From NCBI GenBank assembly GCA_007131295.1, contig SLQW01000129.1, positions 1 to 37,034 of the forward strand: DNA of 37,034 nucleotides, written 5' to 3'. The notes beneath the pieces were generated by a model. That model was given only the letters and a program-made list of their open reading frames with translations, was not told the origin of the DNA and did not search any database. Numbering within the stretch: the first letter of the stretch is position 1; the number at the start of each line of letters is the position of its first letter. Position numbers and translations under genes: made by a program. Positions 16,380-22,497 of the stretch are shown here, piece after piece. The stretch comes from Pseudomonadales bacterium (GTDB lineage Bacteria; Pseudomonadota; Gammaproteobacteria; Pseudomonadales; Azotimanducaceae).

Positions 16380-16857
16380 GCTACGGGGCCGCCAAAGGCC
16401 AGGACGCGCGCGGATCCCGCTGGTCCTCGCACTGCTGTGCGCCACGTCCGGTGCGGTCGCAGATTGCGCGACGTTCACGATCATCGGGGACCGCATCGAG
16501 TTCCCACTGGCAGGCATCGAAGGCGATGCGGAGGCCGGCGCCCGGGTAGCCCAGGACCGACAGCGCGGCGACTGCGTCATCTGCCACCAGCTGCCGTTGC
16601 CGAACGATCGCTTCCACGGCAACCTGGGTCCGGACCTCACAACCGTAGGCGCACGCCTCTCCGCGGCGCAGATTCGTCTGCGTGTGGCAGCGAACCGGCA
16701 GCTCAATCAGGAGTCAATCATGCCCGACTACTGTCTCTCCGGTGACCGCCACCGGGTCGCTCCGGCCCATCGAGATCGTCCGCTACTCACTGCCCGCGAG
16801 ATCGAAGATCTGGTTGTCTGGTTGAGCACCCTCGGCAACCCGGAAACGCAACCATGA
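16363..16857 (+). CDS. soxX: SoxX, monoheme cytochrome c subunit of SoxAX
   Basis: 164 residues from ATG 16363; GTG 16372 is an alternative. A signal segment (RIPLVLALLCATSGAVA) is followed by DAEAGARVAQDRQRGDC and the haem site C71-V-I-C74-H75. GNLGPDLTTVGARLS and SIMPDYC follow, where Met120 is the likely axial ligand; SIMP is diagnostic of SoxX. The C-terminal EIEDLVVWLSTL is also typical. SoxX pairs with SoxA to form the haem enzyme that links a sulfur substrate to the SoxY cysteine in the periplasm. The start lies inside the flavoprotein 3' end. The stop overlaps soxY (ATGA at 16854-16857). Confidence 0.88.
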   Translation: MPSVIELRGRQRPGRARIPLVLALLCATSGAVADCATFTIIGDRIEFPLAGIEGDAEAGARVAQDRQRGDCVICHQLPLPNDRFHGNLGPDLTTVGARLSAAQIRLRVAANRQLNQESIMPDYCLSGDRHRVAPAHRDRPLLTAREIEDLVVWLSTLGNPETQP

Positions 16858-17312
16858 CCACAGGGCTCAAACGCCGGCGCATGCTCATGACGCTGGCCGG
16901 CAGCGCCGGGTTCTGGCTGCTGCCCCGCGCCTTCGGCGATCTCGAATCACGGCTCGAGCAGGCCCTCACTGAGCGTTTCGGTGAGCGCCGGCCCGAAGGG
17001 AGCGGCGTGGAGCTCGAGATCAATCGCCTGGTGGAGAACGGCAATTCCGTCGCGGTCACGGTGAGGGCAGCTGCCGGAGAGCCACCTCCAGTAGCGCTGC
17101 ACCTGTTCATGCCACGCAACCCGGAGCCCTGGGGCACCACGTTCCGCGTCGAGCCGCCCGCACTGCCGGAATTCAGCACCAGGATTCGGCTCGCGGGTAC
17201 TCAGGACGTGGTCGCCGTCGCGGAATGGCCCGACGGACGCCTCGGTGCCACCGCCGTGGCCGTTATGGTCACCCTCGGCGCCTGCGCCGACGACCTTTAC
17301 CTGGAGTTCTGA
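16854..17312 (+). CDS. soxY: SoxY-type sulfur carrier subunit with altered C-terminus
   Basis: 152 residues. A Tat-like signal (KRRRMLMTLAGSAGFWLLP) is followed by an Ig-like SoxY domain with LFMPRNPEPWGTTFRVEP and STRIRLAGTQDVVAVAEWPDG. In canonical SoxY the protein ends in GGCGG, and this Cys carries the sulfur intermediates. Here the homologous end reads VTLGACADDLYLEF: C144 is retained, but the flanking glycines are mostly lost and eight residues follow the Cys instead of two. The reading frame runs cleanly to TGA with soxZ 2 bp later, so this does not look like a simple truncation. It is probably a diverged carrier with a different partner set. Confidence 0.85.
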   Translation: MTTGLKRRRMLMTLAGSAGFWLLPRAFGDLESRLEQALTERFGERRPEGSGVELEINRLVENGNSVAVTVRAAAGEPPPVALHLFMPRNPEPWGTTFRVEPPALPEFSTRIRLAGTQDVVAVAEWPDGRLGATAVAVMVTLGACADDLYLEF

Positions 17313-17314
17313 CG

Positions 17315-17644
17315 ATGGCGCTTTCGGCTCGCGTCAGACTGCCCGAACGAGCCACGCGCGGCGAGGTGGTCGAAATCCGCTCGCTCGTGAGCCATCCCAT
17401 GGAGACAGGCTTTCGCGTCGACAGCTTCGGGCGTCGTGTACCCCGGCGCATCCTCGTGCGTTTCAGCGTTCGCTACGCCGGACGCCTCATCGCCGAAATG
17501 GACCTGCGTCCGGGCATTGCCGCCAACCCCTACGTCGCCTTCCGCTTCGTCGCCGACCGTTCCGGTGAACTCGAACTGCGCTGGCAGGGAGACGACGGCG
17601 AAGAGCTGATCGAGCGTGGTCAGCTCGAGGTCAGCGACCCATGA
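17315..17644 (+). CDS. soxZ: SoxZ, partner of the SoxY carrier
   Basis: 109 residues, the usual SoxZ size, without a signal peptide. The family motif HPMETG lies at residues 27-32, followed by VPRRILVRFSVRYAGRLI and NPYVAFRFVADRSGELELRWQGDDG. SoxZ forms a heterodimer with SoxY and is co-exported through SoxY's Tat signal. The ATG at 17315 is 2 bp after the soxY stop, with GGAG about 10 nt upstream. A longer frame to 17225 would run through soxY and is not credible. The stop overlaps soxA by 4 nt (ATGA). The intact SoxZ argues that the SoxYZ dimer is functional despite the unusual SoxY tail. Confidence 0.93.
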   Translation: MALSARVRLPERATRGEVVEIRSLVSHPMETGFRVDSFGRRVPRRILVRFSVRYAGRLIAEMDLRPGIAANPYVAFRFVADRSGELELRWQGDDGEELIERGQLEVSDP

Positions 17645-18408
17645 TACGCAGCGTAGTCATGCTGCTTCCGCTACTGCTGGCCGGCATCGCTCACGCGGAG
17701 CCCTCATCAGATGCACGCGTCTCCGGCTACCACGGCCTGGGCGACGAGCTGCGTGCACTGCAGGACGACGACTTCGCCAACCCCGGCATGCTCTGGGTGG
17801 ATCGTGGTCTCAGGGCCTGGGAGACTCCTGCCGGTGCGGAGGGTCGCAGCTGCCGGGACTGCCACGGCAACCCCGAGAGCCTGCGCGGGCTTGCCGCCCG
17901 CCTGCCGCGCTGGAACGCCGAGATGGAGCGTCTCGAGGACCTCGATGGTCTCCTGCGCAGCTGCATCAGCGAGCGCCAGCGGGCCGCGCCTCCAGAGTTC
18001 GAAAGTGATGCCCTGCTCGCCCTGGCCACGCTCGTCGCCCATCAGTCCCGTGGTCTGCCGCTTGCCGTAGACGTCGACGGGCCAGCCCGCGCAGCCTTCG
18101 AGGCCGGCCGGGCCAGTTTTCAGCGCCGCCGCGGCCAGCTCGATCTGTCCTGCGCGGATTGTCACGACCGCTACGCCGGCGCCCGGCTCCGAGGGGAAAC
18201 CATCAGCGCCGGCATGATCAACGGGTTTCCACTCTACCGCCTGACTTGGGAGACCCTCGGCTCCCGCCAGCGCATGATCCGCTGGTGCAACCAGGCCGTC
18301 CGTGCCGAGCCGTTCGAGCCCGACAGCGCCGACGCCCTGGCGCTGGAGCTCTATCTCGCCTGGCGCGCCCGCGGGCTTGCCCTCGAGAGCCCTGCCATCC
18401 GCCGCTGA
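17641..18408 (+). CDS. soxA: SoxA, diheme cytochrome c subunit of SoxAX
   Basis: 255 residues. The signal peptide ends near AHAE (residue 20). Two haem sites follow, C71-R-D-C74-H75 and C171-A-D-C174-H175. C216 in RRMIRW-type context (RMIRWCNQAVRAEPF) aligns with the active-site cysteine persulfide that ligates the catalytic haem. ISAGMINGFPLYRLTW and the DALALELYLAWRARG tail are family-typical. With SoxX it would catalyse oxidative coupling of a thiol or sulfur anion to SoxY in the periplasm. Both haem sites and the Cys ligand look intact. The start overlaps soxZ. The next Sox gene expected in most clusters, soxB, does not follow; an aldose epimerase does. Confidence 0.92.
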   Translation: MIRSVVMLLPLLLAGIAHAEPSSDARVSGYHGLGDELRALQDDDFANPGMLWVDRGLRAWETPAGAEGRSCRDCHGNPESLRGLAARLPRWNAEMERLEDLDGLLRSCISERQRAAPPEFESDALLALATLVAHQSRGLPLAVDVDGPARAAFEAGRASFQRRRGQLDLSCADCHDRYAGARLRGETISAGMINGFPLYRLTWETLGSRQRMIRWCNQAVRAEPFEPDSADALALELYLAWRARGLALESPAIRR

Positions 18409-18421
18409 TCGGAGCCCAGGC

Positions 18422-19417
18422 ATGCCGAGCGCAGCCATCCAGCAGGTGCGCCTCGAATACCCGAACGGGATCATCGCCACCGTTTCCAACTGGGGTGGCT
18501 ACCTGCTCGAACTGCGGCCGAACGGTAGCCGCGACGTGGTCCTGGCCCACGCCGACGACAGCGGCCGGCGCGGCGACTCCCTTCACCTCGGTTGCTTCAT
18601 CGGTCGCCATGCCAACCGCATAAGCAACGGGCGCTTCGAGATCGACGGCCGGCAGCATCAGCTGCCCTGCAACGCAGGCAACAATCACCTGCACGGTGGC
18701 GACTCCGGCTTCCACCAGCGCGTTTGGCGCATCAGCGAGCGCAGCAGCCGTGAGCTCCGCCTCGAACTGCGCTCACCCGCCGGCGATGAGGGCTATCCCG
18801 GAACCCTGGATGTGAGCGCACGCATCACCTTGCCGGACGCCAGCACGCTGCGGCTCGAATTCGAGGCTGTGACCGACGCGCCGACGCCGGTGAGTCTGAC
18901 CTGGCATCCGTACTTCAACCTCGAAGGCCACGCCAGCGGGTCTGCCGGAGGGCACCGGATCTGCATCGATGCGGACCACTACCTGCCGATGACCGGCGAG
19001 TTCTGCCCGAGCGGCGAAATCGCCCCAGTCGAGGCGACCCCCTTTGATCTGCGTCGACCCGTGGTCATCGACGAGGCGCTGCAGGCGCGCCATCCGCAGT
19101 TGGTTCTGGCGGATGGCTTCGACCACTGTTTCGTGCTGCGCGGCGACGGGATGCGCCGTGCCGCCCGGCTGGAAGCACCTTCGGGCAGGCTCGCGATGGA
19201 GGTGTGGACGACCCAGCCTGGTTTACAGTTCTATACCGCCAACACCCTCGTGCTGCCGCAAGGCGGCAAGGACGGCGCCCGCTACCGTCGCTTGAGCGGC
19301 GTCTGCCTGGAACCCCAAGGCCTGCCGGACGCGCCGAATCACCCCGCCTTCCCAAGTTCGATCCTGCGCCCGGGCCAGCGCTATCGCCAGATCATCGAGT
19401 ACCGCTTCGAGCGCTGA
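18422..19417 (+). CDS. Aldose 1-epimerase (GalM-like mutarotase)
   Basis: 331 residues of the aldose 1-epimerase family. NNHLHGGDSGFHQRVW contains the first catalytic His region, LTWHPYFNLEGH the second catalytic His, FYTANTL is conserved, and CLEPQGLPDAPNH carries the catalytic Glu. These enzymes interconvert alpha and beta anomers of free sugars. The ATG at 18422 has GGAG about 8 nt upstream and lies 13 bp after the soxA stop, so it appears to be the last gene of the same transcript. No signal peptide is seen, so it should act in the cytoplasm, unlike the exported Sox proteins. Which sugar it acts on, and why it sits here, is unclear. Confidence 0.9.
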   Translation: MPSAAIQQVRLEYPNGIIATVSNWGGYLLELRPNGSRDVVLAHADDSGRRGDSLHLGCFIGRHANRISNGRFEIDGRQHQLPCNAGNNHLHGGDSGFHQRVWRISERSSRELRLELRSPAGDEGYPGTLDVSARITLPDASTLRLEFEAVTDAPTPVSLTWHPYFNLEGHASGSAGGHRICIDADHYLPMTGEFCPSGEIAPVEATPFDLRRPVVIDEALQARHPQLVLADGFDHCFVLRGDGMRRAARLEAPSGRLAMEVWTTQPGLQFYTANTLVLPQGGKDGARYRRLSGVCLEPQGLPDAPNHPAFPSSILRPGQRYRQIIEYRFER

Positions 19418-19448
19418 CGCGCGCCCCGGTCACATCGATGCATCACGC

Positions 19449-19539
19449 CTGCGGGCGGCACAACTTCCCACAAGAAATCTCTCCGATCCTCACGCGACGC
19501 TTGTGGGAAGGCGTGGCCGCACAGCGGGCGCACCGATCG
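19449..19539. repeat. Copy 1 of a ~90-bp hairpin-forming intergenic repeat
   Basis: The unit begins CTGCGGGCGGCACAAC and ends CAGCGGGCGCACCGATCG. Internal arms CTTCCCACAAG (19464-19474) and CTTGTGGGAAG (19500-19510) are a perfect 11-bp inverted repeat around a 25-nt loop, and outer bases pair imperfectly. The ends match copy 2 almost exactly while the loop differs. This pattern suggests a mobile or structural REP/MITE-like element; no transposase is nearby. Confidence 0.8.
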
Positions 19540-19601
19540 AGGACTGCGCCGCGTTCGAGCGTTTCGCCCAGAGGCGGCTGCGCCGCCATCGTCGCGCCGC
19601 C

Positions 19602-19691
19602 CTGCGGGCGGCACAACTTCCCACAAAGAGCACCTCCGCTCGCGCGCTGCGTCTGTGGGAAGGTGTGGCCGCACAGCGGGCGCACCGATCG
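19602..19691. repeat. Copy 2 of the ~90-bp hairpin-forming intergenic repeat
   Basis: The first 25 bases are identical to those of copy 1, and the last 38 differ from it at one position. Arms are CTTCCCACA (19617-19625) and TGTGGGAAG (19654-19662) with a 28-nt loop unlike that of copy 1. It is in direct orientation, 62 bp after copy 1. Confidence 0.8.
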
Positions 19692-19733
19692 CGGATTGCC
19701 CTGGATCGAAGTGTCACGCAGGCGACGTGTGAT

Positions 19734-19754
19734 GGGGGGTCGGGAGGGGTCGGG
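19734..19754 (+). other. Predicted G-quadruplex motif upstream of lemA
   Basis: Four G-tracts (6, 3, 4 and 3 G) are separated by TC, A and TC, fitting the G3+N1-7 rule with very short loops. It is on the lemA coding strand just upstream of the probable promoter, and arises from two tandem copies of an 11-bp unit, GGGGTCGGGAG. No function is shown by sequence alone. Confidence 0.6.
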
Positions 19755-19759
19755 AGGCG

Positions 19760-19788
19760 ACGACAGACGTCAGCGCTGGGGCTATGCT
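19760..19788 (+). promoter_or_regulatory. Sigma-70-like promoter for lemA-M48
   Basis: ACGACA (19760-19765), a 17-nt spacer and TATGCT (19783-19788) lie 28 bp upstream of the lemA start. Both elements differ from consensus at two positions. Confidence 0.35.
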
Positions 19789-19816
19789 TCGGCAGACACA
19801 TATTCGGGGGTACAGC

Positions 19817-20416
19817 ATGAGTATTTCCACGATCGTCACGCTCGCGATCATCGCCCTGCTCATCTTCGCGGTGATCGCCATCTACAACCGGCTCGTGACC
19901 TTACGCAACCGGTTCCAGAACGCCTTCGCTCAGATCGAGGTACAGCTCAAGCGGCGCTACGATCTGATCCCCAACCTGGTGGAAGTCGCGAAGGGCTATC
20001 TGAAACACGAGCGGGAGACGCTCGAAGCAGTCATCCAGGCCCGCAATCAGGCCGTGGCTGCTCTCCAGACCGCAGCCAAGGATCCGGGGGCAGCAAGTGC
20101 AATGCAGCAACTCCAGGGCGGGGAGAACATGCTCGCCAGCGCGCTCGGGCGTTTGAACATGGTGGTGGAACAGTATCCGGACCTGAAGGCCAACCAGAAT
20201 ATGGCGCAGCTCAGCGAGGAGATGACCAGCACGGAAAACCGTATCGCCTTCGCACGCCAGGCCTTCAACGATTCCGTCATGGCGTTCAACAGCTATCGGC
20301 AGAGCTTCCCGCCGGTGGTGATTGCGGGCATGTTCGGCTTCGGGCAGGACGCGACACTGCTGCAGTTCGAAGACGCCGCGGCGATCCAGCAGGCGCCGCA
20401 GGTTTCCTTCCAGTAA
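19817..20416 (+). CDS. lemA: LemA family membrane protein
   Basis: 199 residues. One N-terminal transmembrane helix (about residues 6-24) is followed by the LemA signature IYNRLVTLRNRFQNAFAQIEVQLKRRYDLIPNLVEVAKGY and a long helical bundle rich in Gln and Ala, ending in FGFGQDATLLQFED. LemA proteins are anchored with a coiled domain and are commonly encoded with M48 metalloproteases, as here. Molecular function is poorly known. The ATG at 19817 follows GGGGG with 6-nt spacing. The protease starts 16 bp downstream, so the two form an operon. Confidence 0.92.
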   Translation: MSISTIVTLAIIALLIFAVIAIYNRLVTLRNRFQNAFAQIEVQLKRRYDLIPNLVEVAKGYLKHERETLEAVIQARNQAVAALQTAAKDPGAASAMQQLQGGENMLASALGRLNMVVEQYPDLKANQNMAQLSEEMTSTENRIAFARQAFNDSVMAFNSYRQSFPPVVIAGMFGFGQDATLLQFEDAAAIQQAPQVSFQ

Positions 20417-20432
20417 GCGGGGGCGTACGGCC

Positions 20433-22451
20433 ATGTCGGCGACCATGGACTTCTTCGAAGCCCAGGCCGCAGCCCATCGCACCACGCTCAGGCTGATCGG
20501 TCTGTTCATCGGCGCCGTCCTGGCGCTGGTCGCACTCACCATCTTCGTGGTGGCCGCGGTGATCGCATACAACATGCCGCCGGCAGGCATCATCACGTTC
20601 GACAAGATCCTCTACGCACTCTCACCCGGCCTGATCTTCGGCATCGCCGGTGGCGTCATCGCGGTCGTGGTGATCGCGAGCGTATTCCGTCACTTGAGCC
20701 TCTCGCGAGGCGGCCGCGCGATCGCAGAGAGTCTCGGCGGGCACCAGCTGCCGCCCAACAGTACCGATGCCGACGAGCGCCGGCTGCTCAACGTGGTCGA
20801 GGAAATGGCCATCGCGGCCGGCCTGCCGGTGCCACCCGTCTACGTGATCGACGAGGACGGCATCAACGCCTTCGCCGCAGGCTATGGCCCCGATGACGCC
20901 GTCATCGGCCTGACCCGTGGCGCCATGGAGCTGCTCGATCGGGACGAACTGCAGGGCGTGATCGGCCACGAGTTCAGCCACATCCTCAATGGCGACATGC
21001 GTCTGAACATCCGCCTCATGTCCGTGCTGTTCGGCATCCTCGTCATCGGAGTGGTCGGTCGTTCTCTGGTCATGAGCCGACCGCGCCGTGTGGGCATGGC
21101 GAGCGGCGGCGGCCGTCGCGGCGGCGTAGCCCAGGTGGCCGTGCTAGGGCTCGCGCTGATGCTGCTCGGCTACATCGGTACGTTCTTCGGCAATCTGATC
21201 AAGGCCGCGGTGAGCCGCCAGCGCGAGTTTCTCGCCGACGCCTCCGCCGTCCAGTTCACCCGCAATCCCACCGGTATTGCCGGTGCGTTGCGCAAGATCG
21301 GTGCCCTCAGCGCGAGTTCCCGAATCCGTGATGGGCGCGCGGACGAAATGAGTCACATGTTCTTCGGGCCCGTCACCGGTCGCAGCCTGTTCGCGGGCAT
21401 GGCCACCCACCCACCGCTGGAAGCACGGATCCGTGCCGTGGATCCTGCCTGGGACGGCAACTATCCGGTGATCCGTCGACCCGAGCGAAGCGAGGGCGTC
21501 GTCACCGACACGGACCGCAAGTTCGCCGCTGCGACACGCGCCGGCATGGGCGTGCCTGACCCGCTGGCAGATGTCACCCGGGATCTACCCCCGGGCGCCG
21601 GCGCCGTGCTCGGCGGCGTCGTCGCCGCCGGAGTCCTGGCCGGCAGCGCCAGCGCACGCATCGGTCAGGTCACGCCCGACGACGTCGAGGAGGCGCACGC
21701 CCTGATCGACGGCATTCCGCAACCGCTCTATGAAGCGGCGCATGACCCCTACGGCGCGCGGGCGATGATCTACACCCTGCTGCTCGCAGCAGACGCCGAT
21801 CTGCGCGCTCGGCAGCGCGCCTTGTTGGCGGAGAAGGCCGAGCCGGGCGTACCGGCACTCATCGACGATCTGCTCAGCGCCCGCGACGCCATGCCTGCCG
21901 GGCTCCGGCTGACCTTGCTGCAGATCGCCATGCCGGCGTTGAAGAGCCTGAGCGAAGCTCAGTATCGCCGCTTCATCGACACGCTGACGGCACTGATCCG
22001 CTCCGATGGCAGCATCCACGCTTTCGAGTGGGTGCTGCACCAGGTTCTGCTCAAGGAACTCCGCCCTCACTTCGAAGGCGTGGTCAGGCGCCGCGGTGGG
22101 AAGCGCAGCATCGACTCCCTGCAGGCCGCCGCAGTCACCCTGCTGTCGACGCTGGCACGGGCAGGACAGGACGATCTCGCCGAGGCGCGCGCCGCCTTCG
22201 CCGCGGCCGCCACTGAACTCGGGCTGGACCCGGACGCTTTCGAGGCCGAGGACGACCGCAACATGGCCAGGCTCAGCGCAGCCATGCGCGAACTGCGGCA
22301 GCTGCATCCTCTCGCCCAACCGCGGCTGCTCAAGGGTTGCATTCAGTGTGTGCAGCACAGCGGTCGGATCCTGGATGCGGAGCGCGATCTGCTCCACGGC
22401 ATCGCCGCAGCGCTGGATTGTCCGTTACCCCCCCTGGTCGCGGAGCACTGA
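20433..22451 (+). CDS. Membrane M48 family zinc metalloprotease with TerB-like C-terminal domain
   Basis: 672 residues. Two membrane segments near residues 20-46 and 62-85 precede the M48 catalytic domain. The zinc motif is HEFSH at 179-183, a further membrane pair lies around 194-212 and 234-258, and E265 in REFLADASAVQF supplies the third ligand. This order matches HtpX-like proteases that degrade membrane proteins. After about residue 330 there is a long extension: a low-complexity Ala/Gly region, then a helical domain with LIRSDGSIHAFEWVLHQVLL that resembles the TerB-like fold. The tail roughly doubles the usual HtpX length. The ATG at 20433 follows GCGGGGGCG, and the gene is coupled to lemA. 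Substrate is unknown. Confidence 0.9.
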   Translation: MSATMDFFEAQAAAHRTTLRLIGLFIGAVLALVALTIFVVAAVIAYNMPPAGIITFDKILYALSPGLIFGIAGGVIAVVVIASVFRHLSLSRGGRAIAESLGGHQLPPNSTDADERRLLNVVEEMAIAAGLPVPPVYVIDEDGINAFAAGYGPDDAVIGLTRGAMELLDRDELQGVIGHEFSHILNGDMRLNIRLMSVLFGILVIGVVGRSLVMSRPRRVGMASGGGRRGGVAQVAVLGLALMLLGYIGTFFGNLIKAAVSRQREFLADASAVQFTRNPTGIAGALRKIGALSASSRIRDGRADEMSHMFFGPVTGRSLFAGMATHPPLEARIRAVDPAWDGNYPVIRRPERSEGVVTDTDRKFAAATRAGMGVPDPLADVTRDLPPGAGAVLGGVVAAGVLAGSASARIGQVTPDDVEEAHALIDGIPQPLYEAAHDPYGARAMIYTLLLAADADLRARQRALLAEKAEPGVPALIDDLLSARDAMPAGLRLTLLQIAMPALKSLSEAQYRRFIDTLTALIRSDGSIHAFEWVLHQVLLKELRPHFEGVVRRRGGKRSIDSLQAAAVTLLSTLARAGQDDLAEARAAFAAAATELGLDPDAFEAEDDRNMARLSAAMRELRQLHPLAQPRLLKGCIQCVQHSGRILDAERDLLHGIAAALDCPLPPLVAEH

Positions 22452-22497
22452 CGGCATACGTACAATAGCGGCCGCCCTGAGTCGATTCACGGACACC

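Larger units (their letters stand above)
19418..19816. other. 399-bp non-coding gap with hairpin repeats and a G-rich tract
   Basis: The gap between the aldose epimerase and lemA holds no credible gene; short open frames here lack start signals and family resemblance. It contains two copies of a ~90-bp repeat (19449-19539 and 19602-19691), a GC palindrome between them (GGCGGC-TGC-GCCGCC, about 19573-19587), a four-tract G-rich motif (19734-19754) and a probable lemA promoter. Confidence 0.7.

Noticed and set aside
17275-17312. Frameshift destroying the SoxY end
   Set aside because: Codons around the Cys align well with the family (VTLGAC), the TGA is followed by soxZ at 2 bp, and no one-base shift restores GGCGG.
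19449-19691. Integron attC recombination sites
   Set aside because: Length and imperfect symmetry fit, but the required GTTRRRY/RYYYAAC end boxes are absent and there is no integrase or gene cassette.
19449-19691. CRISPR array
   Set aside because: There are only two copies, each ~90 bp with internal hairpins, and no short regular repeat-spacer pattern or cas gene.
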